NCBI RefSeq assembly: GCF_002214585.1
Contig: NZ_CP014862.1
Span: forward strand, 1,550,001 to 1,614,000
Origin: Thermococcus profundus
Lineage (GTDB): Archaea > Methanobacteriota_B > Thermococci > Thermococcales > Thermococcaceae
DNA length: 64,000 nt
Reading direction: 5' to 3'
The notes below the pieces were generated by a model, which worked only from the letters and a program-made list of their open reading frames with translations, was not told where the DNA came from and did not search any database. Positions 57,236-64,000 of the stretch are shown here, piece after piece. Both the position numbers and the translations under genes were made by a program. The first letter of the stretch is position 1. The number at the start of each line of letters is the position of its first letter.

Positions 57236-57621
57236 AGCTTGGAAGAATAGCCAGGCTCCTCCTGCTATCGGCGGATGAAGCGGCCGTTGGTCTGTTCCTC
57301 CTCTTAATACTGCCCTCACTGGGAGTCAGGGTTCCTCCAGCAGTGACCATCTCCCTTCTGGCGTTTCTGGTCTTTAAGGACATCCTCATAGCACCATACG
57401 TCCTGAGGGGAGGGCTTGAGAAAAGGCCTGAGGTTGGGCCGGAGACCTTTCTCGGACGGGAGGCTGTAGCCATGGAGGATCTAACCCCTGAAGGCACCGT
57501 AAGGATAGGAAATGAACTCTGGAGAGGCCTCTGCTTGAACGGAAACGTTAGGAGGGGAGAAAAAGTCAGGGTTGCTGGCTTCAGGGGAAACCTCCTACTA
57601 CTGGAACGCCCAGAGTCCTGA
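57232..57621 (+). CDS. Short NfeD-like membrane protein
   Basis: 129 residues. Two membrane segments (AVGLFLLLILPSLGVRVPPA, VTISLLAFLVFKDILIAPYV) are followed by an OB-fold: GREAVAMEDLTPEGTVRIGN, ELWRGLCLNGNVRRGEKVRV. This is the NfeD C-terminal domain, usually partnered with SPFH/stomatin proteins. No stomatin is adjacent here; the SPFH gene at 19.5 kb is of another type. The ATG overlaps the YgjP-like stop. The last 41 bases overlap the convergent PH-domain gene. Confidence 0.78.
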   Translation: MKLGRIARLLLLSADEAAVGLFLLLILPSLGVRVPPAVTISLLAFLVFKDILIAPYVLRGGLEKRPEVGPETFLGREAVAMEDLTPEGTVRIGNELWRGLCLNGNVRRGEKVRVAGFRGNLLLLERPES

Positions 57622-58027
57622 GAGTTTTGGCCAGCTCCCCTGGCCGGTTCGTCGTGAATGAGACGCTCCAGCCCCTGGTTCTTTCAACGAGGACGCAGGC
57701 CTTCCCAGGATAGGTGTAGTGTATCATGCCGCTGCAGCTCATCCAGCCCTTCGAAATCCTGACGAGCTTTATCTCGTCGAGCCGGATCGTCTTTCTGCCT
57801 AGAAGGCCGAGGGCGCTTCTGATTTTCAGCTTTTCCTCATCGATCTCAATCCTAAGCTGCATCATGTCAAGAACTATCACCATAACCGGAAGGAAGATAA
57901 CGAGGAGGGGTGTCACGTCTTCGCCCGTTAGGTATGAGGCTCCTATTCCTAGGGCCATTGAAATGAACGCAGGGAGCATTATGAGGAGCATCTTCCAGCT
58001 CATAACGGTCTCGGAGTAGATGGGCAT
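57581..58027 (-). CDS. Small membrane protein with bacterial PH-like domain
   Basis: 148 residues. Two N-terminal membrane segments (MLLIMLPAFISMALGIGASY, VTPLLVIFLPVMVIVLDMMQ) are followed by 'RIEIDEEKLKIRSALGLLGR', TIRLDEIKLVRISKGW and CVLVERTRGWSVSFTTNRPG, a beta-strand pattern seen in bPH/DUF304 proteins. Function unknown. ATG 58027 is chosen because the minus-strand TATA box CTTTAAATGG (58050-58059) would place transcription start on it; this gene is probably leaderless. Confidence 0.6.
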   Translation of the reverse strand: MPIYSETVMSWKMLLIMLPAFISMALGIGASYLTGEDVTPLLVIFLPVMVIVLDMMQLRIEIDEEKLKIRSALGLLGRKTIRLDEIKLVRISKGWMSCSGMIHYTYPGKACVLVERTRGWSVSFTTNRPGELAKTLRTLGVPVVGGFP

Positions 58028-58086
58028 CACCTCAAAGTTTTCCGCTATCCATTTAAAGCCATTTTCCAAGTTAATCCGGTGGTAAA

Positions 58087-58515
58087 ATGATACGAACAAT
58101 GCCAGCGGACGGGCTGAGCGATGAAGAGGTTAAGGGAATCCTGACGAGGCACAGAAAGATTGCCCTTGTGGGTGCCTCTCCAAAGCCAGAGCGCGACGCC
58201 AACGAAGTCATGCGCTATCTCCTTGAGCACGGCTACGAGGTCTACCCCGTCAACCCGCGCTATGAGGAAGTCCTTGGGAGGAAGTGCTATCCGAGCGTAC
58301 TTGATATCCCTGATGAGGTCGAAATCGTTGACCTCTTCGTTAGACCAGAGTTCACTATGGACTACGTTGAGCAGGCGATAAAGAAGGGCGCGAAGGTGGT
58401 CTGGTTTCAGTTTGGAACCTTCAACGAGGAGGCCTTCAGGAAGGCAAAGGATGCCGGTTTAACGGCGGTTGCTCACCGCTGTATAAAGCAGGAGCACGCA
58501 AGGCTTATCGGATGA
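58087..58515 (+). CDS. CoA-binding domain protein (YccU-like)
   Basis: 142 residues, a lone Rossmann-type CoA-binding domain: 'RKIALVGASPKPERDANEVM', GYEVYPVNPRYEEVLGRKCY, 'VDLFVRPEFTMDYVEQAIKK', VVWFQFGTFNEEAFRKAKDA and AHRCIKQEH. Homologues bind CoA or act as redox-sensitive CoA carriers. The ATG follows GGTGGTAAA. The promoter lies back to back with that of the PH-domain gene. The end overlaps the convergent PIN gene by 11 bases. Confidence 0.9.
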   Translation: MIRTMPADGLSDEEVKGILTRHRKIALVGASPKPERDANEVMRYLLEHGYEVYPVNPRYEEVLGRKCYPSVLDIPDEVEIVDLFVRPEFTMDYVEQAIKKGAKVVWFQFGTFNEEAFRKAKDAGLTAVAHRCIKQEHARLIG

Positions 58516-58930
58516 TTCCAAGGAGCCCTAGAACTTCTTTGGTGTTCAGCACCTCTATCTCTTCTATCTCATTTAATCTCTTGTCGTTGCTCCACAGGGG
58601 AGCCTTCACCTTGAGGGCCAGTGCCACAAAGTCGGCATCGTCTTTGTCGGGAGTTATTTTGAGTGCGAGGGGTATGAACTCGGCGTAGAAGCCTTCGTTT
58701 ACGAATATAATATGCTCTCTGAGAACGGATAGTATCTCCTCGAACTCTTTCTCCCCTATCTTAGCCTTTTTCATGATTTCATCCCTATGCTCGCGAAGCT
58801 CTTCCAGCGCAAACTCTGGACTTATAAGTCTCCCAGATAGCAGGAACACCAGCTCTCTAGTTGTCGTTGATTTCCCAAAGAAAGAGAAGAGCACGTTTGT
58901 GTTAACCACGAGAAGAATATCTTCTCTCAA
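58505..58930 (-). CDS. vapC: PIN-domain protein, toxin of a second VapBC-type pair
   Basis: 141 residues. Acidic sites are visible in DDADFVALALKVKAPLWSND and EFALEELREH, but the first active-site residue, normally Asp, reads Asn in VVNTNVLFSFFG. N at this place occurs in the larger archaeal PIN (COG1569/COG2405-like) group. The start is TTG, which lies inside the antitoxin gene (29-base overlap). A toxin role is inferred from the pair arrangement. Confidence 0.78.
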   Translation of the reverse strand: MREDILLVVNTNVLFSFFGKSTTTRELVFLLSGRLISPEFALEELREHRDEIMKKAKIGEKEFEEILSVLREHIIFVNEGFYAEFIPLALKITPDKDDADFVALALKVKAPLWSNDKRLNEIEEIEVLNTKEVLGLLGIIR

Positions 58931-59117
58931 GGTACTCGCCCCGTCCCGTTTTTGCTTTCCGTCCGAGTTCTACTGCCTCCTCCTCTGAGAGCTCGGAGTT
59001 ATTGAGCATCTCGTTGAGCCGCGCGAGGGTCTTCAACCTCTCCAAGATAGTCTCTGCTATCAGGCCCGCCAGCTTTTCGTCCACATTCGGGGGCACCTTG
59101 ACCACTATGTCTCCCAC
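58902..59117 (-). CDS. Small VapB-like antitoxin
   Basis: 71 residues. 'VVKVPPNVDEKLAGLIAETI' is a short strand-plus-helix start as in ribbon-helix-helix antitoxins, then a polar tail (ELSEEEAVELGRKAKTGRGE). It overlaps the PIN gene by 29 bases. The start is GTG with GGTGATAAC just upstream. It is shorter and unlike the DUF104 antitoxin at 38.4 kb, so the two toxin-antitoxin pairs are of different origin. Confidence 0.72.
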   Translation of the reverse strand: MGDIVVKVPPNVDEKLAGLIAETILERLKTLARLNEMLNNSELSEEEAVELGRKAKTGRGEYLERRYSSRG

Positions 59118-59157
59118 GTTATCACCGCTCCAACTACGGCGTTCCGCTTATAACAGT

Positions 59158-60258
59158 TTATCCCCGGTACCCCAGCACGTGAATGTCTCTAACTAAGCGG
59201 TGCCTCTCCTCGTAGTCTAGGTATTTCCCAAGGACTTCGAAGCCGAGATTCCCGAGCCACTTCCTTTCCTTCCTGTATATCCCACCGCCGCTCAGCTTGT
59301 AGGCTGGAAAGACGAAGACAACTTTTCCGTTTCTTTTCAGCACATCCGCAAAGCTCTCGAAGACGGAGTAATAGAAGCGATCGAGCTCGTTGGCCAGCTT
59401 TATCGCCTCTCCCCTGCTCGGATGTCTCTTGAGCGGCTTTCCTAGGTATGGCTCTGTGACTATGGCATCAAAGCGTTTCCTGAAGCAGCGCTTCAGCTTC
59501 CTTGCATCGCAGACCTCAAGATGGGCCGAGTTTTTCAAGTGGAACTCCTTCCTGAGCCAGGCAAGGTTCTTCTTTGCCGCTTTGATCTGCCCTTTGTCGC
59601 GGTCGCTCCCGTAAGCCGAAAGCCCCTGCAGGACGAACTCCTGGACAACCGTGCCGATGCCGCAGAACGGGTCGAGAAAGGCCCCTTTTCTGACCTCCGT
59701 CAGGTTAACCATTATCCTCGCGAGCCTAGGGGGTATTGAGAGGATTGGCTTTTGAACCGGCCTCTCGACGTCGAGCTTCTTCAGCTCGAAGGGGTCAGTC
59801 ACCTTAACCGTCTCGCCGACGAGGAAGCTCCCGTCTTCCCTAAAGAGGAAGACAAAGTCCTTAACATCCGGAAAACCCTTTAGAATAAGCTCCGCCGGCA
59901 TCGCGTAGGTCTTTGCCGGCTTGAAGAACTTTGCTGGCCCTTCCTCCCTGAACTCCCTCTTTATCTCGCTCCCGAGCTTCCTCCACAGCTTCCAGTCGCT
60001 CCTCCCGTAGAGGCTGACTGTGAAGAGCCTGGAGTATTCCAGTTCTTTTATCGCTTCCTCTCCTTCGCCGATGATTTTGACGAGCTTCAGAGAACCTCCG
60101 AGCCAGTGGAAGTAGCGGTTCACATCAGCCTTCGACTCAAAGAGTAGCCAGTTTCGATATTCATCGGTTATCCTAACTTTAAGATCAAATCTGCGGGCGA
60201 AACTGTAAAACTCCGCCCTGCTGAGTGAAGGATTCTTTCCAAAGATTACTGCGTACAT
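59158..60258 (-). CDS. Trm11/TrmG10-like SAM-dependent RNA methyltransferase
   Basis: 366 residues. The N-terminal half (about 1-160) is THUMP-like (MYAVIFGKNPSLSRAEFYSF, VNRYFHWLGGSLKLVKIIGE). The SAM-binding loop is FLDPFCGIGTVVQEFVLQG, and YGSDRDKGQIKAAKKNLAWL is motif II. The catalytic motif of tRNA guanosine-N2 methylases is usually [DN]PPY; here it reads TEPYLGKPL. The replacement makes the target base or atom uncertain. A palindromic minus-strand TATA box (CTTTTAAAAG, about 60275-60284) lies very near the ATG, so the mRNA may be leaderless. Confidence 0.82.
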   Translation of the reverse strand: MYAVIFGKNPSLSRAEFYSFARRFDLKVRITDEYRNWLLFESKADVNRYFHWLGGSLKLVKIIGEGEEAIKELEYSRLFTVSLYGRSDWKLWRKLGSEIKREFREEGPAKFFKPAKTYAMPAELILKGFPDVKDFVFLFREDGSFLVGETVKVTDPFELKKLDVERPVQKPILSIPPRLARIMVNLTEVRKGAFLDPFCGIGTVVQEFVLQGLSAYGSDRDKGQIKAAKKNLAWLRKEFHLKNSAHLEVCDARKLKRCFRKRFDAIVTEPYLGKPLKRHPSRGEAIKLANELDRFYYSVFESFADVLKRNGKVVFVFPAYKLSGGGIYRKERKWLGNLGFEVLGKYLDYEERHRLVRDIHVLGYRG

Positions 60259-60347
60259 GGAAAAAGCTTTACTCGGCCTTTTAAAAGCATTTGGGCCGAT
60301 AACGTTAAGAACCTTAGTTTCGGAAACTTATTACGGGGGTGCTTTCA

Positions 60348-61634
60348 TTGCTAACCTCTGAAATAATCGACACCGTTGAAGTCATACGCGATCCTTACCT
60401 GCGGGCGACGACGTACGCTAAAATCGGGGAGCGGCTCGCAAGGGTGAAGGACGCGAAGTTCAAGCTCGTTTTTCTAAAGGCCATCGAGACGGCCAAGGAG
60501 ATTGAAGACCCCGTTAAGATGTTCCGGGCTCTTCTATCAATAGGGTATTCGATGAAAAAGGCCAACCTCCGTTCGGCCAAAAAGATCTACCAGCGCGTTA
60601 TGGAAGACTCCAGGGAGCTCCCCGGCCCCGTGAGGGATGATCTCATGGCCCTAGCGGCCCGCTACATGCTCGGACTCGGGGAGATAAGCGAGGCGGTAAT
60701 CTACGCCATGGAGATCAAGAACCCCGAGCTCAGGGACACTGTCCTGCTCCAGATAATAAGGAGAAACACCTCACTGATAGGGACCGAGAGGGTCAGAGTG
60801 GCGTACAGGATAAGAAAGAGCAAGATGGCCCTTGAACACATCTCAACCGAGCCCTTCCGCTCAAAGGCCCTGATCGAGATAATGAAATCCTACTTCCTCA
60901 TGGGCAGCTATGAGAACGGGATAGCAACAGTGAGCCAGATAGCCCAGATGGAATGGGCCAAGTACGCCTTCAAGGAGGCCCTGTTTTTCCTCAAGGAGCA
61001 CGGGGTCATAGAAAAGTACGTTGCAAACCTCAAGTCACTCGCGAGAGAGCTGGTGGAGAAGTTCGGGGACGATTTCAAGATAGAGCTCGGCGTTGCCTTT
61101 GCCCTGGCTGGAGAGCCGGTGGAGGCCGCGGATTTGGTGAGAAAGCTCGGTGGAAAGGAAGCGCTGACTGAAGTGGCGCTTAAACTCCTGGAGATAGCCC
61201 CGAGGTACCTGCCCCCATTCATCCGCGCCCTGAACGAGATCGAAGCCACTGAAGTGGGCAAAGCCATCCTCAACAGGTTCCTTGAGAAGCCCTCGGAGGG
61301 GGACTGGGAGACAGTCAGGGCCATATGGGAGCGCTCAAGGAGCGAGGAGCTGAAGGTGAAGATAGCCCGCTACACCCTCGTGAAGGGAGACCTGGACGGG
61401 GCAATGAGGATCGCCGATACAATAACGGACGAGAAGTTGCGCTCCATAGTGCTAGCCGACATCTCCCACAGGCTCCTCAAGATGGGGGACGTCTCCAGGG
61501 CCATAGACGTTGCCATGGAGGTTAGGGATCCGAAGTTCTCATCCATACTGATAGCGGAGATCCTGATAGGGGCCCTAGACAGGGAGATAGAGGCCAAGGT
61601 GGTCGTCAATGGAAAGGCTAAGAACCATGCTTAA
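60348..61634 (+). CDS. Helical-repeat (TPR/HEAT-like) protein, paralogue of the 3.9-kb protein
   Basis: 428 residues, all helix pairs of about 35 residues, with recurrent I-x-DP-x-x-R-x-x-A turns: 'VIRDPYLRATTYAKIGERLA', 'EIEDPVKMFRALLSIGYSMK', 'EIKNPELRDTVLLQIIRRNT', 'TITDEKLRSIVLADISHRLL', 'EVRDPKFSSILIAEILIGAL'. This is a solenoid scaffold with no catalytic residues or membrane segments. Similar turns occur at 3894-4736. The start is taken as TTG 60348, six bases after GGGGGTG; a GTG at 60339 lies inside that ribosome site. It overlaps the next gene by 26 bases. Confidence 0.6.
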   Translation: MLTSEIIDTVEVIRDPYLRATTYAKIGERLARVKDAKFKLVFLKAIETAKEIEDPVKMFRALLSIGYSMKKANLRSAKKIYQRVMEDSRELPGPVRDDLMALAARYMLGLGEISEAVIYAMEIKNPELRDTVLLQIIRRNTSLIGTERVRVAYRIRKSKMALEHISTEPFRSKALIEIMKSYFLMGSYENGIATVSQIAQMEWAKYAFKEALFFLKEHGVIEKYVANLKSLARELVEKFGDDFKIELGVAFALAGEPVEAADLVRKLGGKEALTEVALKLLEIAPRYLPPFIRALNEIEATEVGKAILNRFLEKPSEGDWETVRAIWERSRSEELKVKIARYTLVKGDLDGAMRIADTITDEKLRSIVLADISHRLLKMGDVSRAIDVAMEVRDPKFSSILIAEILIGALDREIEAKVVVNGKAKNHA

Positions 61635-61902
61635 GCGGAAGAGGAAGGGTGATCCCCTCGACTACGTCCGCGACCTTTCTCTGGCCATCCTTCAAGGGAG
61701 GGTGATCGGGGACGAAGTGCTCTTCCACGACGCGGTAAACGAGATATACGGCACCCTGAAGGGGGCACTGTTCAGAGGGGATGAACACAGGGAAGAACTG
61801 ATCCGGGCATACGAGCTGGCGGTAATACTCAAGTACCTCGTCCACGACGGCGTTAAAACATCGAGGGAGATACTCGAGGAGCTAGTCAAAACCCTAGAAT
61901 GA
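61609..61902 (+). CDS. Small helical protein of unknown function
   Basis: 97 residues, helical, starting with a very basic stretch (MERLRTMLKRKRKGD), then 'YVRDLSLAILQGRVIGDEVL' and IRAYELAVILKYLVHDGVKT. It is translated from within the end of the helical-repeat gene and so is co-expressed with it, perhaps binding it. Not recognised. ATG 61627 is an alternative start that would lower the overlap. Confidence 0.5.
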   Translation: MERLRTMLKRKRKGDPLDYVRDLSLAILQGRVIGDEVLFHDAVNEIYGTLKGALFRGDEHREELIRAYELAVILKYLVHDGVKTSREILEELVKTLE

Positions 61903-61941
61903 GTTTTTAAGGGTTTCTTCCTAATTCTTTCGGTGGTGGTC

Positions 61942-62367
61942 GTGCTCTTCAGCTTTGAGGTTCCAACACGGGAGAGGTTTCAGGTCGTTGACATCACGGA
62001 CGAGGTGCAGAGAGCGGTCTGGAAAGGGAAGCTCAAACACGGGATAGCGGTTGTCTTCACCCGACACACCACAACGGGTCTTATGATTAACGAACCAGAA
62101 AGCGGCCTTCTAGAGGACTTCAAAGAGAAAATGAAGGAGCTGATTCCAAAGGGGGTCGGCTACAAACACGACAGGATAGACCACAACGCCCACTCCCACC
62201 TCAGGGCGGGGCTGTTCCTGAACACGGAACTCGTCATTCCAGTGGACGAGGGGGAGCTCCTCCTCGGAACCTGGCAGAGGATACTCTTCGTTGAACTCGA
62301 CGGCCCGAGGCACAGAAGGGTCTCAGTGATGCTCTGCCCCTGCAGGGAGTACCCAGAGGAAGAGTGA
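61942..62367 (+). CDS. YjbQ/UPF0047 family protein
   Basis: 141 residues. The HTT motif in VVFTRHTTTGLMINEPESGL and the two His clusters HDRIDHNAHSHLRAGLF are those of YjbQ proteins, which bind metal and have been reported to have thiamine-phosphate-synthase-like activity; the natural role is unsure. The GTG start at 61942 has GGTGGTGG upstream. A TATA box TTTTTAAG (61904-61911) lies between this gene and the previous one. Confidence 0.92.
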   Translation: MLFSFEVPTRERFQVVDITDEVQRAVWKGKLKHGIAVVFTRHTTTGLMINEPESGLLEDFKEKMKELIPKGVGYKHDRIDHNAHSHLRAGLFLNTELVIPVDEGELLLGTWQRILFVELDGPRHRRVSVMLCPCREYPEEE

Positions 62368-62370
62368 GGG

Positions 62371-62381
62371 CGAAAAGCTTA
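62371..62381 (+). promoter_or_regulatory. TATA box of the Ig-like gene
   Basis: GCGAAAAGCTTATC around 62370-62382, about 30 bases before ATG 62408. There is no ribosome site, so the mRNA is probably leaderless. Confidence 0.45.
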
Positions 62382-62407
62382 TCATGTGAAACGCAGAGCA
62401 CCTTCAG

Positions 62408-62770
62408 ATGAGGGTAGTAAAGGTTCCCGGCAATGAAAGGATCGGGGTTGTCCCATACGGATCCGTTCCAGAGGTCGAGCTGGACATAGAGATCGTGCCC
62501 AAGAAGGGGGAGCTGATAGTTCGGGTTACCAACCCCAACACGGTGAAGGTCGAGACGACCAACGAGATCGAGCTCTACGAGAAGAGCACTGGGTTCTGGA
62601 GGAAGCTCGATCCGGGGATAGTCTTCATAGAGCGCAGGATAGTGCTGGTACCCGGGGAAACCTACGAGCAGAGGCTTCCCGTGGATCTGGAGCCCGGGAG
62701 GTACAGGCTGGTGAAGTTCGCCTACGTCGGGGGGGCGAAGGTAAAGGTTGAGAAGGAGTTCAGGGTTTAG
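62408..62770 (+). CDS. Small protein with Ig-like beta-sandwich
   Basis: 120 residues, mostly beta strands: VELDIEIVPKKGELIVRVTN, NEIELYEKSTGFWRKLDPGI, VLVPGETYEQRLPVDLEPGR, 'YRLVKFAYVGGAKVKVEKEF'. The last motifs (LEPGRYRLVK) are those of bacterial Ig-like domains of secreted proteins, but no signal peptide or membrane segment is present, so this one would stay in the cytoplasm. Function unknown. Its stop lies inside the 3' end of the convergent helicase gene (11-base overlap). Confidence 0.6.
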   Translation: MRVVKVPGNERIGVVPYGSVPEVELDIEIVPKKGELIVRVTNPNTVKVETTNEIELYEKSTGFWRKLDPGIVFIERRIVLVPGETYEQRLPVDLEPGRYRLVKFAYVGGAKVKVEKEFRV

Positions 62771-64000
62771 TCCAGAACCTCCTCAGATAGAGCCTCATCC
62801 TGGCTAGATCCACTGGCTTCATCTCCTCTGTAATCCAGTCCGGGAGATCCTTTTTCACGTTCCTCCAGAGGACGCGGTAGTCAAGGATTATTATGCTTCC
62901 CCTCTCCTCCGCTGAACGGTGAACCCTTCCAGCCGCCTGGACGAGCTTCCTGTGGGCGGGGAGGTAGTAGCCGTAGTATCGTCCTTTTCCAGGGAACTTC
63001 TTCTCAAAGTACCTTATCTGAGCCTCAATTCTGGGTGTGGGCCTCGCGTAGGGCAGACCGACCAAAACAACCCCGTTCATCTCGTCCCCGGAGTAGTCCT
63101 GTCCCTCGCTGTTCCTGCCCCCCATCACGCCGAGTAAAACCGCCCCGTTGGCCCTCGCGTGGGCCTTGAACTGGGCAACGAGAAGGTCGTTCTCCTTAGA
63201 GGAAGATCCCTGCTTTTCGATGAAGACCGCCTTACCGGTCTCCTCAAGCCTCACCTGGAGGTTGGCGGAGAGCAATCCTTGGAGAACCTCATATGAGGCA
63301 GTAAAAACTCCAACGTTCCTGGGGATAAACTTAACGGCCTCGACTATGTAGTCCGACATCCTCCGATAGGTATCCATCGACCTCTCATCTCCCCTCGTGG
63401 AGACGTCCCTGGCAACGAGGACGAGGGCGTTTTCCCTCTTCACCATCCTGGGGAACTTCTTCAGGCGAGAGTTCTCGATCCCCATAACGTCCCTGAAGGC
63501 TTCGAGCGGAGTCAGGGTTCCGGACATGAAAACCGCGCTCTGGACGTCTTTAACAAAGCTCAAGGCCCTTGAGGGATCCAACGCCACAAGTTCAAGGCTT
63601 AAGCCGCCGCTCCTGCTCATGAGGAAGAGATAGTCGTCCCTCCCGATGAGCGAGAGCCAGAGGAGGAGGAACTCACCAACCCTGCCTATGTAGGAGCGCG
63701 GGGGCTTCCCCTTCTCTATCCTGTCCTCCCTTATCGAATCTCCAACAGAAACCATCTCGTTCAGGGTCTTTACAAGCCAGCGGGTATCGAAGCCGAGGAC
63801 ATCGATCACGTGCGCGAAGACGAGCTCCGGCTGAACCGGGGCCTCCTCCACGTTTCTCTCGGACAGCTTCTCCTGGAAGAGGATCTCCAGACCGCGGCCC
63901 AGGATGCTGAGGAAGTTGGCTATCTCGTGCTCCCTGTACTCGTCAGCTTCTTTTATCGCCCTGTTGATGGTGTGGATGCTCATCCTGTCGCTCAAAGCTG
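62760..64000 (-). CDS. XPD/Rad3-like superfamily 2 DNA helicase, C-terminal part
   Basis: About 413 residues are visible; the frame runs off the right edge, so the N-terminal half with Walker A and the Fe-S domain is outside. Helicase domain 2 motifs are present: SAVFMSGTLTPLEAFRDVMG, VGVFTASYEVLQGLL, AVLLGVMGGRNSEGQDYSGD (motif V) and LVQAAGRVHRSAEERGSIII (motif VI, Q-x-x-GRxxR). SF2 helicases of the XPD group unwind DNA 5' to 3' in repair. The overall match supports XPD or a DinG-like relative. An in-frame TTG at 63995 is not the real start. Confidence 0.9.
   Translation of the reverse strand, partial: ALSDRMSIHTINRAIKEADEYREHEIANFLSILGRGLEILFQEKLSERNVEEAPVQPELVFAHVIDVLGFDTRWLVKTLNEMVSVGDSIREDRIEKGKPPRSYIGRVGEFLLLWLSLIGRDDYLFLMSRSGGLSLELVALDPSRALSFVKDVQSAVFMSGTLTPLEAFRDVMGIENSRLKKFPRMVKRENALVLVARDVSTRGDERSMDTYRRMSDYIVEAVKFIPRNVGVFTASYEVLQGLLSANLQVRLEETGKAVFIEKQGSSSKENDLLVAQFKAHARANGAVLLGVMGGRNSEGQDYSGDEMNGVVLVGLPYARPTPRIEAQIRYFEKKFPGKGRYYGYYLPAHRKLVQAAGRVHRSAEERGSIIILDYRVLWRNVKKDLPDWITEEMKPVDLARMRLYLRRFWTKP

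Noticed and set aside
58505-59117. Mobile element around the second toxin-antitoxin pair
   Set aside because: No terminal repeats, target duplications or transposase were seen on either side.

Overview
The window is about 64 kb of a hyperthermophilic euryarchaeon of the order Thermococcales, most likely a Thermococcus. The evidence is gene content and control signals together. Content includes a TET-type M42 aminopeptidase, apgM-adhD-WOR4 synteny, ADP-forming acyl-CoA synthetase subunits, PurP-type purine synthesis, a two-polypeptide GMP synthase, KEOPS Pcc1, eS1 and Taw1. Promoters are archaeal BRE/TATA (CTTTAAAA, GTTTATA types) and ribosome sites are GGTGAT/GGAGGTG. Both contig edges cut genes: a DHH nuclease at the left and an XPD-like helicase at the right. 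No rRNA, CRISPR array, transposase or integrase was seen. No gene-free stretch exceeds 300 bases; the longest (56372-56587) holds a gene relic.

Layout. 1-4.7 kb: RecJ/GAN-Pcc1-eS1, TET aminopeptidase, then an overlapping operon of HEPN-like protein, archaemetzincin, CYTH protein and helical-repeat protein. 4.7-19.5 kb: TrkH, methionine aminopeptidase, tRNA-Ser(CGA), a CBS/HPF-like fusion, a cation exchanger, the apgM/adhD/WOR4 set, two PhoU-TrkA_C regulators divergent from an MgtE-like channel, a TIM-barrel isomerase, and acyl-CoA synthetase alpha and beta. 19.5-23 kb: a four-gene SPFH/coiled-coil/zinc-ribbon membrane operon resembling the bacillary YdjFGHI stress module.

23-39.6 kb is a purine island: purE, purD, purP-like, an MFS carrier, purS, purQ, a PEP-synthase-like protein without its TIM barrel, purL, purP, guaB and both GMP synthase polypeptides. 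A toxin-antitoxin pair sits between the two GMP synthase genes. purS and purL share a nearly identical 58-bp promoter block, and purE and guaA carry related elements, which points to a purine regulon.

40-52.4 kb, minus strand: a CetZ-type tubulin behind a large secreted repeat protein, then six consecutive proteins with class III (type IV pilin-like) N-termini, three of them very large. 52.5-64 kb: Taw1, glycerate 2-kinase, a dolichol-kinase-like membrane protein, a decayed radical SAM gene, small membrane and nucleotide-binding proteins, a second VapBC pair, a Trm11-like methyltransferase, a second helical-repeat protein, YjbQ and the helicase.

Functions were assigned by reading translations by eye; no database search was run. 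Statements about orthologues come from memory of the families.
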